Of a DNA stretch of 64,000 bases, positions 33,701 through 41,945 are shown one piece after another (position 1 is the first letter of the stretch; the number at the start of each line of letters is the position of its first letter). The notes below the pieces were generated by a model. It was not told where the DNA came from. It saw only the letters and a program-made list of their open reading frames with translations, and ran no database searches. Where the stretch lies: NCBI GenBank assembly GCA_003221515.1, contig QHSI01000098.1:102961-166960 (forward strand), read 5' to 3'. The position numbers were made by a program, and so were the translations under genes. This DNA is from Candidatus Rokuibacteriota bacterium. Lineage in GTDB: Bacteria; Methylomirabilota; Methylomirabilia; Rokubacteriales; CSP1-6.

Positions 33701-34254
33701 GGTCGTACGCGCGGGAGTACGTGAGCTTCGTCACGCGCGTCCGTCAGGCGGAGGCCGCCGGCGTGCCCGGTGAGTCGCGCCTCTCCGAAGCGGTGGCGCG
33801 CTATCTGTTCAAGCTCATGGCGTACAAGGACGAGTACGAGGTGGCGCGCCTGCACCTCAAGAACGACATCGCCCACGCGCTGGCCGCGGAGTACCCGGGC
33901 GGCGTGAAGCTCAGCTACAACCTGCACCCGCCGTTCCTCCGCGCGCTCGGCCTGACGCAGAAGATCAAGCTGGGCACGTGGTTCGACCCGATCTTCGGCC
34001 TCCTCGCCCGCCTGAAGGGGTTGCGCGGCACCGCGCTCGACCCGTTCGGGCGCGCCGAGGTGCGGCGCGTCGAGCGCCAACTCGCCGGCGAGTACCGCGG
34101 GCTCGTCGAGAAGTCACTGGTCGGCCTCTCGCCCGAGACGCACGCGCGGGCGGTGAAGCTGGCCGAGCTGCCCGACCTGATCCGCGGCTACGAAGACATC
34201 AAGCTCCGCAACGTCCAGCGCTTCCGGGACGAGGTTCGCGCGCTCGGCTTCTGA
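30790..34254 (+). CDS. Indolepyruvate ferredoxin oxidoreductase, fused large form
   Basis: A 1154-residue pyruvate-ferredoxin-oxidoreductase-superfamily enzyme that decarboxylates aryl- or branched-chain 2-oxoacids to acyl-CoA using TPP and iron-sulfur clusters. The start at [15 protein letters not shown] follows AGAGGAG. In order: TPP pyrimidine-binding half ([30 protein letters not shown]), TPP half ([45 protein letters not shown]), a cysteine-rich cluster region ([13 protein letters not shown] ... [15 protein letters not shown], about 634-690) and a gamma domain ([38 protein letters not shown]). The C-terminal DUF6537-like part is complete. The length matches single-polypeptide family members. 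Confidence 0.96.
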   Translation: [1154 protein letters not shown]

Positions 34255-34282
34255 GCGCGGCGCGGCCGAGGAGAGGGACGCA

Positions 34283-34549
34283 ATGGCCGATCTCGACAAG
34301 CAGATGAAGAAGCTCCAGAAGCACCTCAAGAAGCTGAAGGGGCAGGCCAACAAGGCGAGTGGTCAGGCGCGCCGGCGCATGAAGCGGATCGAGCGGCGCA
34401 CCCGCGTCGAGGTCGAGCGCGCGCTGCGCCGGGCCGAGCCACGCGTCCGCGAGGCCGTCGCCCAGGCGACGCTCATCAGCCGCAGCCTCCGCGTCGGCGT
34501 CCGCGCCGGCGCCGCCGCCTATCGCGCGGGTCGCGCCCCCAAGCGCTGA
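34283..34549 (+). CDS. Small basic Ala/Arg-rich coiled-coil protein
   Basis: An 88-residue protein (MADLDKQMKKLQKHLKKLKG...) with strongly helical, Lys/Arg-rich heptads, then VREAVAQATLISRSLRVGVRAGAAAYRAG, possibly a weak amphipathic helix. It resembles histone-H1-like or alanine-rich nucleoid proteins only in composition. GAGGAGAGG precedes the ATG. It lies 28 bases after the oxidoreductase gene and converges on arfB. Function unknown. Confidence 0.65.
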   Translation: MADLDKQMKKLQKHLKKLKGQANKASGQARRRMKRIERRTRVEVERALRRAEPRVREAVAQATLISRSLRVGVRAGAAAYRAGRAPKR

Positions 34550-34555
34550 ATCCCC

Positions 34556-34981
34556 TCAATCGTCGTCGCGGGTGCGCTCGCGCTTGAGCGCGCTCCGCCG
34601 CTTCTTTGCGTCGATCCGTTGCTGGCGGGCGCCGGCCGACGGTCGCGACGCCTTCCGCGGGCGCGGCTCGCGAAGCGCCTGCGCGACGAGCGCCCGCACC
34701 CGCTCGCGCGCATCCTCGACGTTCCGCGCCTGATTGCGGGTGACCTGGCTGGTGACCATGAGCCGGCCGTCGGCGTCGAGCCGGTGACGGCACAGGGCGA
34801 GCAGACGGGCGCGCGCCGCCTCCGACAGCCCCTCGATCGCCGCGAGGTCCACGCGCAGATCGACCTTGGTCGCGACCTTGTTGACGTTCTGGCCGCCCGG
34901 CCCGGAGGCGCGCACGGCGCGGACCTGCAGCGCTCCCTCCGGCACCCGCACGGTGTCGCCGACGACGATCGCGGGGCTCAC
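34556..34981 (-). CDS. arfB: Alternative ribosome-rescue factor ArfB (GGQ peptidyl-tRNA hydrolase)
   Basis: A 141-residue class I release-factor-like protein that frees stalled ribosomes without a stop codon. The GGQ loop is in VRASGPGGQNVNKVATKVDLRVDL, followed by the C-terminal basic tail needed to enter the empty mRNA channel (RQQRIDAKKRRSALKRERTRDDD). No codon-recognition domain is present. It starts at GTG 34981. TACAAT lies exactly 6 bases upstream on its strand, back to back with the ade promoter. Confidence 0.95.
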   Translation of the reverse strand: MSPAIVVGDTVRVPEGALQVRAVRASGPGGQNVNKVATKVDLRVDLAAIEGLSEAARARLLALCRHRLDADGRLMVTSQVTRNQARNVEDARERVRALVAQALREPRPRKASRPSAGARQQRIDAKKRRSALKRERTRDDD

Positions 34982-35010
34982 GCCCCGATTGTAGCGTCTA
35001 TAATTCCACC
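34982..35010. promoter_or_regulatory. Back-to-back leaderless promoters of arfB and ade in 29 bases
   Basis: Minus strand: TACAAT at 34993-34988, then 6 bases to the arfB GTG. Plus strand: TATAAT at 34999-35004, then 6 bases to the ade GTG. Five bases separate the two hexamers, so each -35 must lie near or inside the other gene. There is no room for a Shine-Dalgarno in either direction. Confidence 0.65.
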
Positions 35011-36720
35011 GTGACCATCGCTGAGCGTCGGCGTCTCACCGACGTCGCGCGTGGCGGCGCGCACGCCGATCTCTACGTGCGCGGCGGATCGCTGCTCAAC
35101 GTCTACACCGGGGAGCTCTATCCGGCCGGCGTCGCCGTCCGCGGCGAACGCATCGCGTACGTCGGCGCCCGCGACGACATGATCGGCCCGCGCACGCGCG
35201 TCGTGGACGCGAGCGGGCAGGTGATCGTGCCGGGCTACATCGACCCGCACGTGCATCCGGCGACCCTCACGACGCCGGCGGCGCTGGCCCGCTTCGTGCT
35301 GCCGCTCGGCACGACCGCAGTCGTCGCCGACACGCTGCAGTTCTGGGAGCTGGGGGGCCTGGCCGCGTTCCGCGCCGCGGCCGACGCGCTGATGGCGACG
35401 CCGCTCCGTTTCTATTGGATGATCCGCCCGCACGCCCAGAGCCGTACGCGCGACGAGCTGAAGATGTTCGGCCTCCCCGCGCTCGTGCGCGCCCTGCGCC
35501 ACCCGCGCGCCGTGGCGGTCGGCGAGGTGACGCGCTGGCCCGACGCCTGGAGCGGTGACGCCGAGCTCCTGCGGCGGCTGGCGCAGGCCCCCCGCGGGCG
35601 TGTGGAGGGCCACACCGCCGGCGCGTCGGCGGAGAAGATCGCCGCGATCGCGGCGGCCGGATTCACCTCGGACCACGAGCCGATCACCGCCCAGGAGGTC
35701 CTCGACCGGGCGCGGCAGGGCATCGCGGTGATGTTGCGCGAGTCGTCGCTCCGTCCCGACCTGGTCGGGCTGCTCGACGCGCTCAAGACGGCGCCGGCGC
35801 TGGCCTCGCGGCTCATGCTCACCAGCGACGGCTCGATGCCGGCGTTCATGCGGACCCACGGCTTCGTCGATCACCTGATCCGGGTCGCGCTCGAGCGCGG
35901 CGTGGCGCCGATCGACGCGTACCGGATGGCGACGCTGAACCCCGCGACCTACTACGGGCTCGACGCCGATCTCGGCGGCGTGGCCCCCGGGCGCTACGCC
36001 GACATCGGCCTGCTCGACGACCTCGCCGAGCCGCGCCCGGCGACGGTGATCGCCCGCGGCACGATCGTCGCCGCCGGCGGCCGGCTGCTGGCGCGGATCC
36101 CCGAGCCGTCGTGGCGACGCGTGTTCACGTCCGCGACGGCGCGTCTCGACGTGCGATGGCGCGCGCGGCCGCGGGACTTCGCGCTGCCCGCGCGCGAGCG
36201 TTATCCGGTCCTCAAGCTGACCAGCGCGGTGATCAGCCGGCTGGAGGAGCGGCCGATGGCGCCGGGCGATCTGCACGCGGCCCTCCTGGACCGCGCGGGC
36301 CGCTGGGTCGCGCCCGGCGTCGTCGCCGGCTTCGCCGAGCGGATCGACGGCTTCGCGACCACCACCAGCACCGACTTCAACGTGCTCGCGCTCGGCCGGC
36401 GGCCGGAGGCGATGGCGCAGGCGGTCAACCGGGTCCTCGACCTGCACGGCGGCATCGTCCTCGTCGACGGCGACCGCGTCGCGTACGAGCTGCCGCTGCC
36501 GATCGGCGGCATCATGACGCCGGGATCCGTCGAGGAGGCCGCGGGGCGCGAGGACGAGCTGCGTCGCCTGCTGGTCGAGCGCGGCTACCCACACCACGAG
36601 CCGCTCTACACCCTCTTCTTCCTGGCGGCGGACTTTCTGCCGGCCGTGCGCCTGTCGCCCCGCGGCGTCTGGGACGTCAAGCGGAGCCGGGTCCTGCTGC
36701 CCTCGCGCCCGCGGCGATGA
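35011..36720 (+). CDS. ade: Adenine deaminase
   Basis: A 569-residue amidohydrolase converting adenine to hypoxanthine and ammonia in purine salvage. It shows the metal-binding HxH in VIVPGYIDPHVHPA, then GRVEGHTAGAS (metal His), FTSDHEPITAQEV and LMLTSDGSMPAFM (catalytic Asp). The C-terminal domain typical of Ade (APGVVAGFAERIDGFATTTSTDFNVLALG and LPLPIGGIMT) is present. It starts at GTG, six bases after TATAAT, and overlaps the ATG of the downstream esterase (ATGA). Confidence 0.93.
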   Translation: MTIAERRRLTDVARGGAHADLYVRGGSLLNVYTGELYPAGVAVRGERIAYVGARDDMIGPRTRVVDASGQVIVPGYIDPHVHPATLTTPAALARFVLPLGTTAVVADTLQFWELGGLAAFRAAADALMATPLRFYWMIRPHAQSRTRDELKMFGLPALVRALRHPRAVAVGEVTRWPDAWSGDAELLRRLAQAPRGRVEGHTAGASAEKIAAIAAAGFTSDHEPITAQEVLDRARQGIAVMLRESSLRPDLVGLLDALKTAPALASRLMLTSDGSMPAFMRTHGFVDHLIRVALERGVAPIDAYRMATLNPATYYGLDADLGGVAPGRYADIGLLDDLAEPRPATVIARGTIVAAGGRLLARIPEPSWRRVFTSATARLDVRWRARPRDFALPARERYPVLKLTSAVISRLEERPMAPGDLHAALLDRAGRWVAPGVVAGFAERIDGFATTTSTDFNVLALGRRPEAMAQAVNRVLDLHGGIVLVDGDRVAYELPLPIGGIMTPGSVEEAAGREDELRRLLVERGYPHHEPLYTLFFLAADFLPAVRLSPRGVWDVKRSRVLLPSRPRR

Positions 36721-37646
36721 GCACGCGCCTCGTCGCGCTGGCCGTCGTCGGCGCGGCGCTGATCGCCGCCGTCGCGGTCCACGGGGCGCCGAAGAAGGAC
36801 GAGCCGTTCAAGCGCGGTGCCCTCGGTCGCCGCGCCTATCGCCTGTACGTGCCCCTGAAGGCGTCCGTTGAGCCGCGCACGCTGGTCGTCGCGCTGCACG
36901 GATGCTGGCAGACGCCCGAGGACTTCGCGCGAGGCACGCGACTCAACGACGCGGCCGAGCGCCGCGGGCTGCTCGTGCTGTACCCGGCGCAGAGCCGCTG
37001 GGACAACGTGAACCGATGCTGGAACTGGTTCGATCCCGCCAACCAATCTCGCCAGGCGGGCGAAACCGCGGAGCTCGCGGCACTGGTCCAGGCGGTGGCG
37101 CGCGAGCAGGGGACCGCGCCCGGCCGCGCGATCACGATCGGATTCTCGGCTGGCGGATTCATGGCCGTGAACCTCCTCTGCGCGGCACCCGAGCTGGTCT
37201 CGGCGGTCGCGGTCGTGGCCGGCGGGCCGTATCGCTGCGGCCTCGGGCTCGACGGCGCGCTCGAGTGCATGCGCGGGCTCCGGCTCGACGGCGCCGCGTC
37301 GGCCGCCGCCTGCCAGGCCGCCGCGGGGCGGCGCACGCTGGCGGTGCGCGCCTCGCTGTGGCAGGGCGATCAGGACACCGTCGTGGCGCCCGCCAACCTC
37401 CGGGCGCTCGAGACGATGTTCAGTCGGCTCGTCGGGGCGGAGGCGCGGGTCACCGAGACCCGCGACCGAGCCATGCGCGTGCTCCATCACGACGGCCGCG
37501 GTGATCCGCTGATCGAGGCGTGGTTCGTGCCGGGCCTCGGCCACGCCTGGAGCGGCGGCGATCCACGCGCCACCCACACCTGGCCGCCGGGTCCGAACGC
37601 CACCGATCTGATCCTGGATTTCCTGCTCGAGCCGCGTGTGAAGTGA
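36717..37646 (+). CDS. Secreted PHB-depolymerase/LpqC-like esterase
   Basis: A 309-residue alpha/beta hydrolase. The ATG overlaps the ade stop, so the two are coupled. A short signal/anchor (LVALAVVGAALIAAVAVHGA) is followed by RRAYRLYVPLKASVEPRTLVVALHGCWQTPEDFARGTRLNDAAERRGLLVLYP, standard for the family. The nucleophile lies in ITIGFSAGGFMAVNL (GxSxG), the Asp probably in ASLWQGDQDTVVAP and His in VPGLGHAWSGG. Such enzymes cleave polyhydroxyalkanoate oligomers or aryl/feruloyl esters. The natural substrate is unknown. Confidence 0.88.
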   Translation: MSTRLVALAVVGAALIAAVAVHGAPKKDEPFKRGALGRRAYRLYVPLKASVEPRTLVVALHGCWQTPEDFARGTRLNDAAERRGLLVLYPAQSRWDNVNRCWNWFDPANQSRQAGETAELAALVQAVAREQGTAPGRAITIGFSAGGFMAVNLLCAAPELVSAVAVVAGGPYRCGLGLDGALECMRGLRLDGAASAAACQAAAGRRTLAVRASLWQGDQDTVVAPANLRALETMFSRLVGAEARVTETRDRAMRVLHHDGRGDPLIEAWFVPGLGHAWSGGDPRATHTWPPGPNATDLILDFLLEPRVK

Positions 37647-37677
37647 GCGCCCGCGCGGCGCGCGGCGAGCGCTCGAC

Positions 37678-38946
37678 GTGACCGACGGCGTCCCGCGACG
37701 CCAGCGGCAGCTCGCGCTCGGCGTGCTGGTCGCCGCGGCCGTCGTCGCGGTCCTCGCGTTTCCGCTTCGCGCGACGTGGTGGGGCGGCTGGATCCTGGCG
37801 ATCGCCGAGGCCGGGATCGTCGGCGGACTCGCCGACTGGTTCGCCGTCACCGCGCTGTTCCGCCGGCCGCTCGGCCTGCCGATTCCCCACACCGCGCTCA
37901 TCCCGGCCAACTGGGAGCTGATGGCGGCGCGCGTCGGCACGATGGTCGGCAGCCGCGTGCTCACCAAGGAGTACGTGGCGCGCGAGATCGCGCGCGTGGA
38001 CGTCTCCGCGCTGATCGCGCGCGCCGCCGAGCGCATCACCGCGCGCGACCTCGACGTGGCCACCCGCGAGCTGGCGCGCTGGCTCTCGGCCGAGCTGTCG
38101 GCGAAGGCGGCGGGGGATGCGGTGACGCGACTGCGCGACCTGCTGCTGGCTCACCCGTTGAGCCCGACGCTCGCCCGCGCGCTCGAGCTGGCGCGCCGCT
38201 ACGGATGGGACGAGCGGATGCTGACCGCGCTGGCCGGCGCGCTCGCGGAGGCGCTCGAGCGACCCGCGCTGCGCGAGACCGTCGGCGATCTGGTCGACGA
38301 CGTCCTCGGTCGCTATCGCGAGCGCATGGGCGCGTACCCCCGCTTCTGGATGGGGGTGGCGAGCCTGCTCGGGCTCCTCGATCGGGATCGCGCCGTCGCC
38401 GCCATCCAGTCGGGGCTGCGCGAGGTCGTCCGGGATCCCGACCATCCGCTGCGTCGCCGCATCACCGACACGCTCGGCGAGCTGCCCGAGCGGCTACGCC
38501 GCGACACACGGCTGGCGGCGCGCGTCGAGAAGGCGAAGGTCGAGCTCCTGGCCGCGCCGGCCGCGACGCGCGTGCTGGAAGACACGGCGGCGGCGCTGCG
38601 CGGCGCGCTGCTCAGCGGCCTCGAGCGCCCCGGCTCCGAGCTGCGCGCGTGGATCGTCGAGCGGCTCGACCGTGCGCGCCGTGCGCTCATCGAGGACGAG
38701 GAGCTCCGCCGGCAGCTCGACGGCTGGGTGAAGGCGCGGGTGATCGAGACCGTCGAGCGCTACCACCAGCGGCTCGCGGGGTTCATCGAGAACGGCGTGC
38801 TCGCGCTCGGTCCCGAAGGCGCGGTGCGGCTCATCGAGGAGCACGCCGGCGACGACCTGCAGTTCATCCGCGTCAACGGCACCGTCGTCGGCGGGCTCGC
38901 CGGCGGATTGCTCTACCTCGTGCATCTCCTGCTTCGCTTGGTCTAG
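37678..38946 (+). CDS. DUF445 inner-membrane protein
   Basis: A 422-residue protein with N-terminal membrane helices (LALGVLVAAAVVAVLAFPL) and the diagnostic ILAIAEAGIVGGLADWFAVTALFRRPLGLPIPHTALIPANWELMAARVG. This is followed by a long helical Arg/Ala-rich domain and a C-terminal hydrophobic segment (VVGGLAGGLLYLVHLLLRLV). This is the full YjiN-like/DUF445 layout. Family function is unknown. GTG start 31 bases after the esterase. Confidence 0.9.
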   Translation: MTDGVPRRQRQLALGVLVAAAVVAVLAFPLRATWWGGWILAIAEAGIVGGLADWFAVTALFRRPLGLPIPHTALIPANWELMAARVGTMVGSRVLTKEYVAREIARVDVSALIARAAERITARDLDVATRELARWLSAELSAKAAGDAVTRLRDLLLAHPLSPTLARALELARRYGWDERMLTALAGALAEALERPALRETVGDLVDDVLGRYRERMGAYPRFWMGVASLLGLLDRDRAVAAIQSGLREVVRDPDHPLRRRITDTLGELPERLRRDTRLAARVEKAKVELLAAPAATRVLEDTAAALRGALLSGLERPGSELRAWIVERLDRARRALIEDEELRRQLDGWVKARVIETVERYHQRLAGFIENGVLALGPEGAVRLIEEHAGDDLQFIRVNGTVVGGLAGGLLYLVHLLLRLV

Positions 38947-38961
38947 CGCGACCTCGGGCCT

Positions 38962-39105
38962 GCTCGCGCGTGGGGGCGGAGCCCAGGACCTGTCGCGACC
39001 ACGACGGCTGCCCAGCCCGCCACGCCGGATCCCTTCGCGGGGCCCACGGGCAACGCTGACTACACGGGTCGCGACAGGTCCCGGGCTCCGCCCCCGCGCG
39101 CGAGC
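38962..39105. repeat. Stem-variable inverted-repeat element, copy A
   Basis: Two 39-base arms (38962-39000 and 39067-39105) are complementary at 37 positions, one exception being a G-T pair. They flank a 66-base interior. The interior edges carry GACCACG (38997-39003) and TGACTACACGGGTC (39057-39070), with CCCGCCAC at 39016-39023. Copy B at 62049-62194 has the same three motifs at nearly the same distances but entirely different arm sequences that are again self-complementary. A 15-base near-copy (14/15) of the left interior edge recurs at 39122-39136. It lies just after the DUF445 stop. Confidence 0.85.
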
Positions 39106-39337
39106 ACGCGCGGCGACTTCTCGACCACAACGGCTGTGGCTGCATCACGGCCAATCGCGCCGGTCATCCGCCATCGCATCGACGTGGGCGGCCGCCTCGG
39201 GCCAACGCGTCAGCTGCTGGTCGCCTTGGCGCGAGCGTGAAACGCTCGGTCGCCTCGCGAGCGGTGGGTGGAACGGGTTTGTGGGGTGGGGGGTTTTCAC
39301 GTAGACTTCGACACGCGAAATCTTGCGGGAGGTCTCC
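39106..39337. other. Non-coding region before the peptide ABC transporter, with a perfect small hairpin
   Basis: Together with repeat A this makes a 391-base gene-free stretch. It contains a perfect hairpin CGAGCGT-GAA-ACGCTCG (39232-39248), a partial repeat-A edge (39122-39136), a G/T-rich run (39265-39295) and the GGGAGG ribosome-binding site of the gene at 39338. No reading frame here looks like a gene. Confidence 0.6.
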
Positions 39338-40969
39338 ATGTCGCGTGCGCGCATCGCGCCGTTTCCGGCGCTTCTGATCGCGTTCGTCGTCGGTGCTGGT
39401 CTGATCAGTCCGGCCGCGAGCCAGACGGCCTCGGCGCCGACGCCGAAATCGGGCGGCGTCCTCAACATGATGCTGCGCGAAGACCTCTCGCAGGGCTTCG
39501 CGATCCACGAGACGTCCACGATCTCGACGGTCTGGCCGGCGATGCCCTGCTTCAACAACCTCGTGCTCTTCGATCCTCTGAAGAAGACGGAGAGCGTCGA
39601 GACGATCATCGGTGAGCTCGCTGAAAAGTGGTCGTGGCAGGACAATTTCCGGAACCTGGTGTTCTTCCTCCGCAAGAACGTCAAGTGGCACGACGGCCAG
39701 CCGTTCACCTCGAAGGACGTGAAGTTCACCTTCGACATGCTCCGCGAGGCGCCCGACGCGCCGGCGAAGCTCCGGATCAACCCGCGCAAGGACTGGTACG
39801 CGAACATCGAGGCGATCGAGGCGGCCGACCCGCACACCGCGGTGTTCCGCCTCAAGAAGCCGCAGCCGTCGCTGCTGCTGATGCTCGCGTCCGGCTACAC
39901 GCCGATCTACGCCGCCCACGTGCCGCCGGCGACCTACCGGACGGCCTGCGTCGGCACCGGACCGTTCAAGGTCAAGGAGTGGCGGAAGGGCGAATTCATC
40001 GAGATGGTCCGGAACCCGGACTACTTCGTCAAGGGCCGGCCGTACCTCGACGGGCTCAAGTACTTCGTGATCGTCGAGCGTGGCACGCGGCAGGCGGCGA
40101 TCCAGGCCGGCAAGCTCGACGCCTCGTTCCCCGGCGAGACCACCAAGACCGCGGCCGAGCAGCTCAAGAAGGCGGTGCCGCAGCTGGTGATCACGCCGTT
40201 CAGCCAGAACGTCAGCGACAACATCATCATGAACGTGAAGAAGCCGCCCTTCGACAACCCGAAGGTGCGGCTGGCCGTCAGCCACGCGATCGATCGCCGG
40301 GCGCTCATCCAGGCGGTGCACCAGGGCGGCGCCGTCGTCGGGGCCGCCTCGGCGCCCAAGCCCCTCGGCTTCTGGGGGCTCTCCGAGAAGGACCTCATGG
40401 GCCTGCCCGGCTACGCCGCGCGCCCGGCCGACGAGAAGGCGCTGGCCAAGAAGCTGATGGGCGAGGTTGGCTTCTCCCCGGAGAAGCCGCTGCGGGTCGA
40501 GATCGTCACCCGCGCGATCGCCGTCTACGTCGACATGGCGTCGTTCGTCATCAACGAGCTGAAGCAGATCGGCATCGACGCCTCGCTGAAGCAGATCGAG
40601 ACTGCGCAGTGGCACGCGATGGCGACGCGCGGCGACTACCAGATCGGCGCGAACCTCACCGGGATCGGCCCGGACGACCCGGACGCCAACCTCTACGAGA
40701 ACTACGCCTGCGGCTCGCCCCGCAACTACAGCCAGTACTGCAGCGAAGAAGTCATGAAGATGATCGACGCGCAGTCGCAGGAGCTCGATCCGAAGAAGCG
40801 CCTGACGCTCAACTACGCGATCCAGCGCAAGCTCGAGGCCGACGCCGCGCGGCCCATCCTGGACTGGAAGCTCGATTACTTCACCGTGTGGCCGCACGTG
40901 AAGAACCTGATCCCGCACCAGTCCATCTACAACTTCGGCCGGATGCAGGAAGTGTGGAGCGACAAGTAG
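39338..40969 (+). CDS. Peptide/nickel-type ABC transporter substrate-binding protein (family 5)
   Basis: A 543-residue periplasmic binding protein. The start at MSRARIAPF follows GGGAGG. Signal peptide LLIAFVVGAGLISPAASQ. Family-5 motifs: IIGELAEKWSWQDN, VFFLRKNVKWHDGQPFTSKDVKFTFDML, YVGTGPFKVKEWRKGEF-like segment (CVGTGPFKVKEW), RLAVSHAIDRRALIQAV. It is the first gene of a three-gene transport operon (two permeases follow) next to an amidase. The probable ligands are peptides or amide compounds. Confidence 0.93.
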   Translation: MSRARIAPFPALLIAFVVGAGLISPAASQTASAPTPKSGGVLNMMLREDLSQGFAIHETSTISTVWPAMPCFNNLVLFDPLKKTESVETIIGELAEKWSWQDNFRNLVFFLRKNVKWHDGQPFTSKDVKFTFDMLREAPDAPAKLRINPRKDWYANIEAIEAADPHTAVFRLKKPQPSLLLMLASGYTPIYAAHVPPATYRTACVGTGPFKVKEWRKGEFIEMVRNPDYFVKGRPYLDGLKYFVIVERGTRQAAIQAGKLDASFPGETTKTAAEQLKKAVPQLVITPFSQNVSDNIIMNVKKPPFDNPKVRLAVSHAIDRRALIQAVHQGGAVVGAASAPKPLGFWGLSEKDLMGLPGYAARPADEKALAKKLMGEVGFSPEKPLRVEIVTRAIAVYVDMASFVINELKQIGIDASLKQIETAQWHAMATRGDYQIGANLTGIGPDDPDANLYENYACGSPRNYSQYCSEEVMKMIDAQSQELDPKKRLTLNYAIQRKLEADAARPILDWKLDYFTVWPHVKNLIPHQSIYNFGRMQEVWSDK

Positions 40970-40991
40970 ACCCGCGGGCGACGGCGGGCGC

Positions 40992-41945
40992 GTGAAGACG
41001 TACCTCGCGCAGCGCCTCGTCGTCGCCCTTCTGACGTTGCTCGGCATGTCGGCGGTGATCTTCGCCCTGCTGCGCCTCGCCCCCGGCGACATCGTCGACA
41101 TCCTGTTCTCGACCGCCGGCTACGTCAGCCCAGCCGAGAAGCAGGCGATCATGAAAGAGCTGGGGATCGACCACCCGTACTGGGTCCACTACCTCGACTG
41201 GCTCCGGCAGATCGCGGTCGTCGACCTCGGCATGTCCTACCGGTACGATCTGCTGGCCTGGCAGCTCATCAAGCCCCTGGTGCCGGTGACGCTCGAGCTG
41301 GCCGCGCTCTCGATCCTGTTCGCGGTGCTCATCGGCGTGCCCTCCGGCGTCGTCAGCGCCGTGCGGCAGGACACCGCGCTCGACTATGCGCTGCGGGTGT
41401 TCAGCCTGGCCGGGCTCTCGATGCCGGCGTTCTGGCTCGGCATGGTGATCATCCTGGGGCTGGTCACGTGGTTCGCCTGGATCCCACCGCTCAGCTACGT
41501 GTCGCCGACGGAAAATTTCAAACTGCACGCCGTCCAGTTCCTGCTGCCGGCGCTGGCGGTCGGCTATCGCTCCTCGGCGCTGATCATGCGCATCACGCGC
41601 TCGTCGCTGCTGGAGGTGATGCGCGAAGACTACATCCGCACCGCGTGGGCCAAGGGGCAGACCGGCCGCGTCGTCATCTGGCGTCACGCGCTCAAGAACG
41701 CGATGTTGCCGGTGGTCACCATCATCGGGATCGAGTTCGCCTTCCTGATCGGCGGCCTGGTGGTCACCGAGACCGTCTTCAACCTGCCCGGCGTCGCCCG
41801 GTTCCTGGTGCAGGCGATCCTCTGGCGGGACTATCCGGTCGTGCAGAACCTCGTGATGTTCATCGCCATCGTGGTGATCCTCTCCAACCTGCTGGTCGAC
41901 ATGCTGTACGGCGTGCTCGACCCGCGCGTGCGCTATGGCGGTTAG
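40992..41945 (+). CDS. Dipeptide/oligopeptide ABC transporter permease, DppB type
   Basis: A 317-residue inner-membrane permease with six helices. It begins MKTYLAQRLVVALLTLLGMSAVIFALLRLAPGD, the standard DppB start, and has the ATPase-contacting EAA loop MREDYIRTAWAKGQTGRVVIWRHALKNAMLPVVT. It ends in the family-typical LVDMLYGVLDPRVRYG. The stop overlaps the next permease's start by 11 bases. Confidence 0.95.
   Translation: MKTYLAQRLVVALLTLLGMSAVIFALLRLAPGDIVDILFSTAGYVSPAEKQAIMKELGIDHPYWVHYLDWLRQIAVVDLGMSYRYDLLAWQLIKPLVPVTLELAALSILFAVLIGVPSGVVSAVRQDTALDYALRVFSLAGLSMPAFWLGMVIILGLVTWFAWIPPLSYVSPTENFKLHAVQFLLPALAVGYRSSALIMRITRSSLLEVMREDYIRTAWAKGQTGRVVIWRHALKNAMLPVVTIIGIEFAFLIGGLVVTETVFNLPGVARFLVQAILWRDYPVVQNLVMFIAIVVILSNLLVDMLYGVLDPRVRYGG

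Noticed and set aside
38962-39105. CRISPR or attC interpretation of the repeat element
   Set aside because: Only one inverted unit per site, no spacers or tandem direct repeats, no integrase or cas gene, and no attC core sites.
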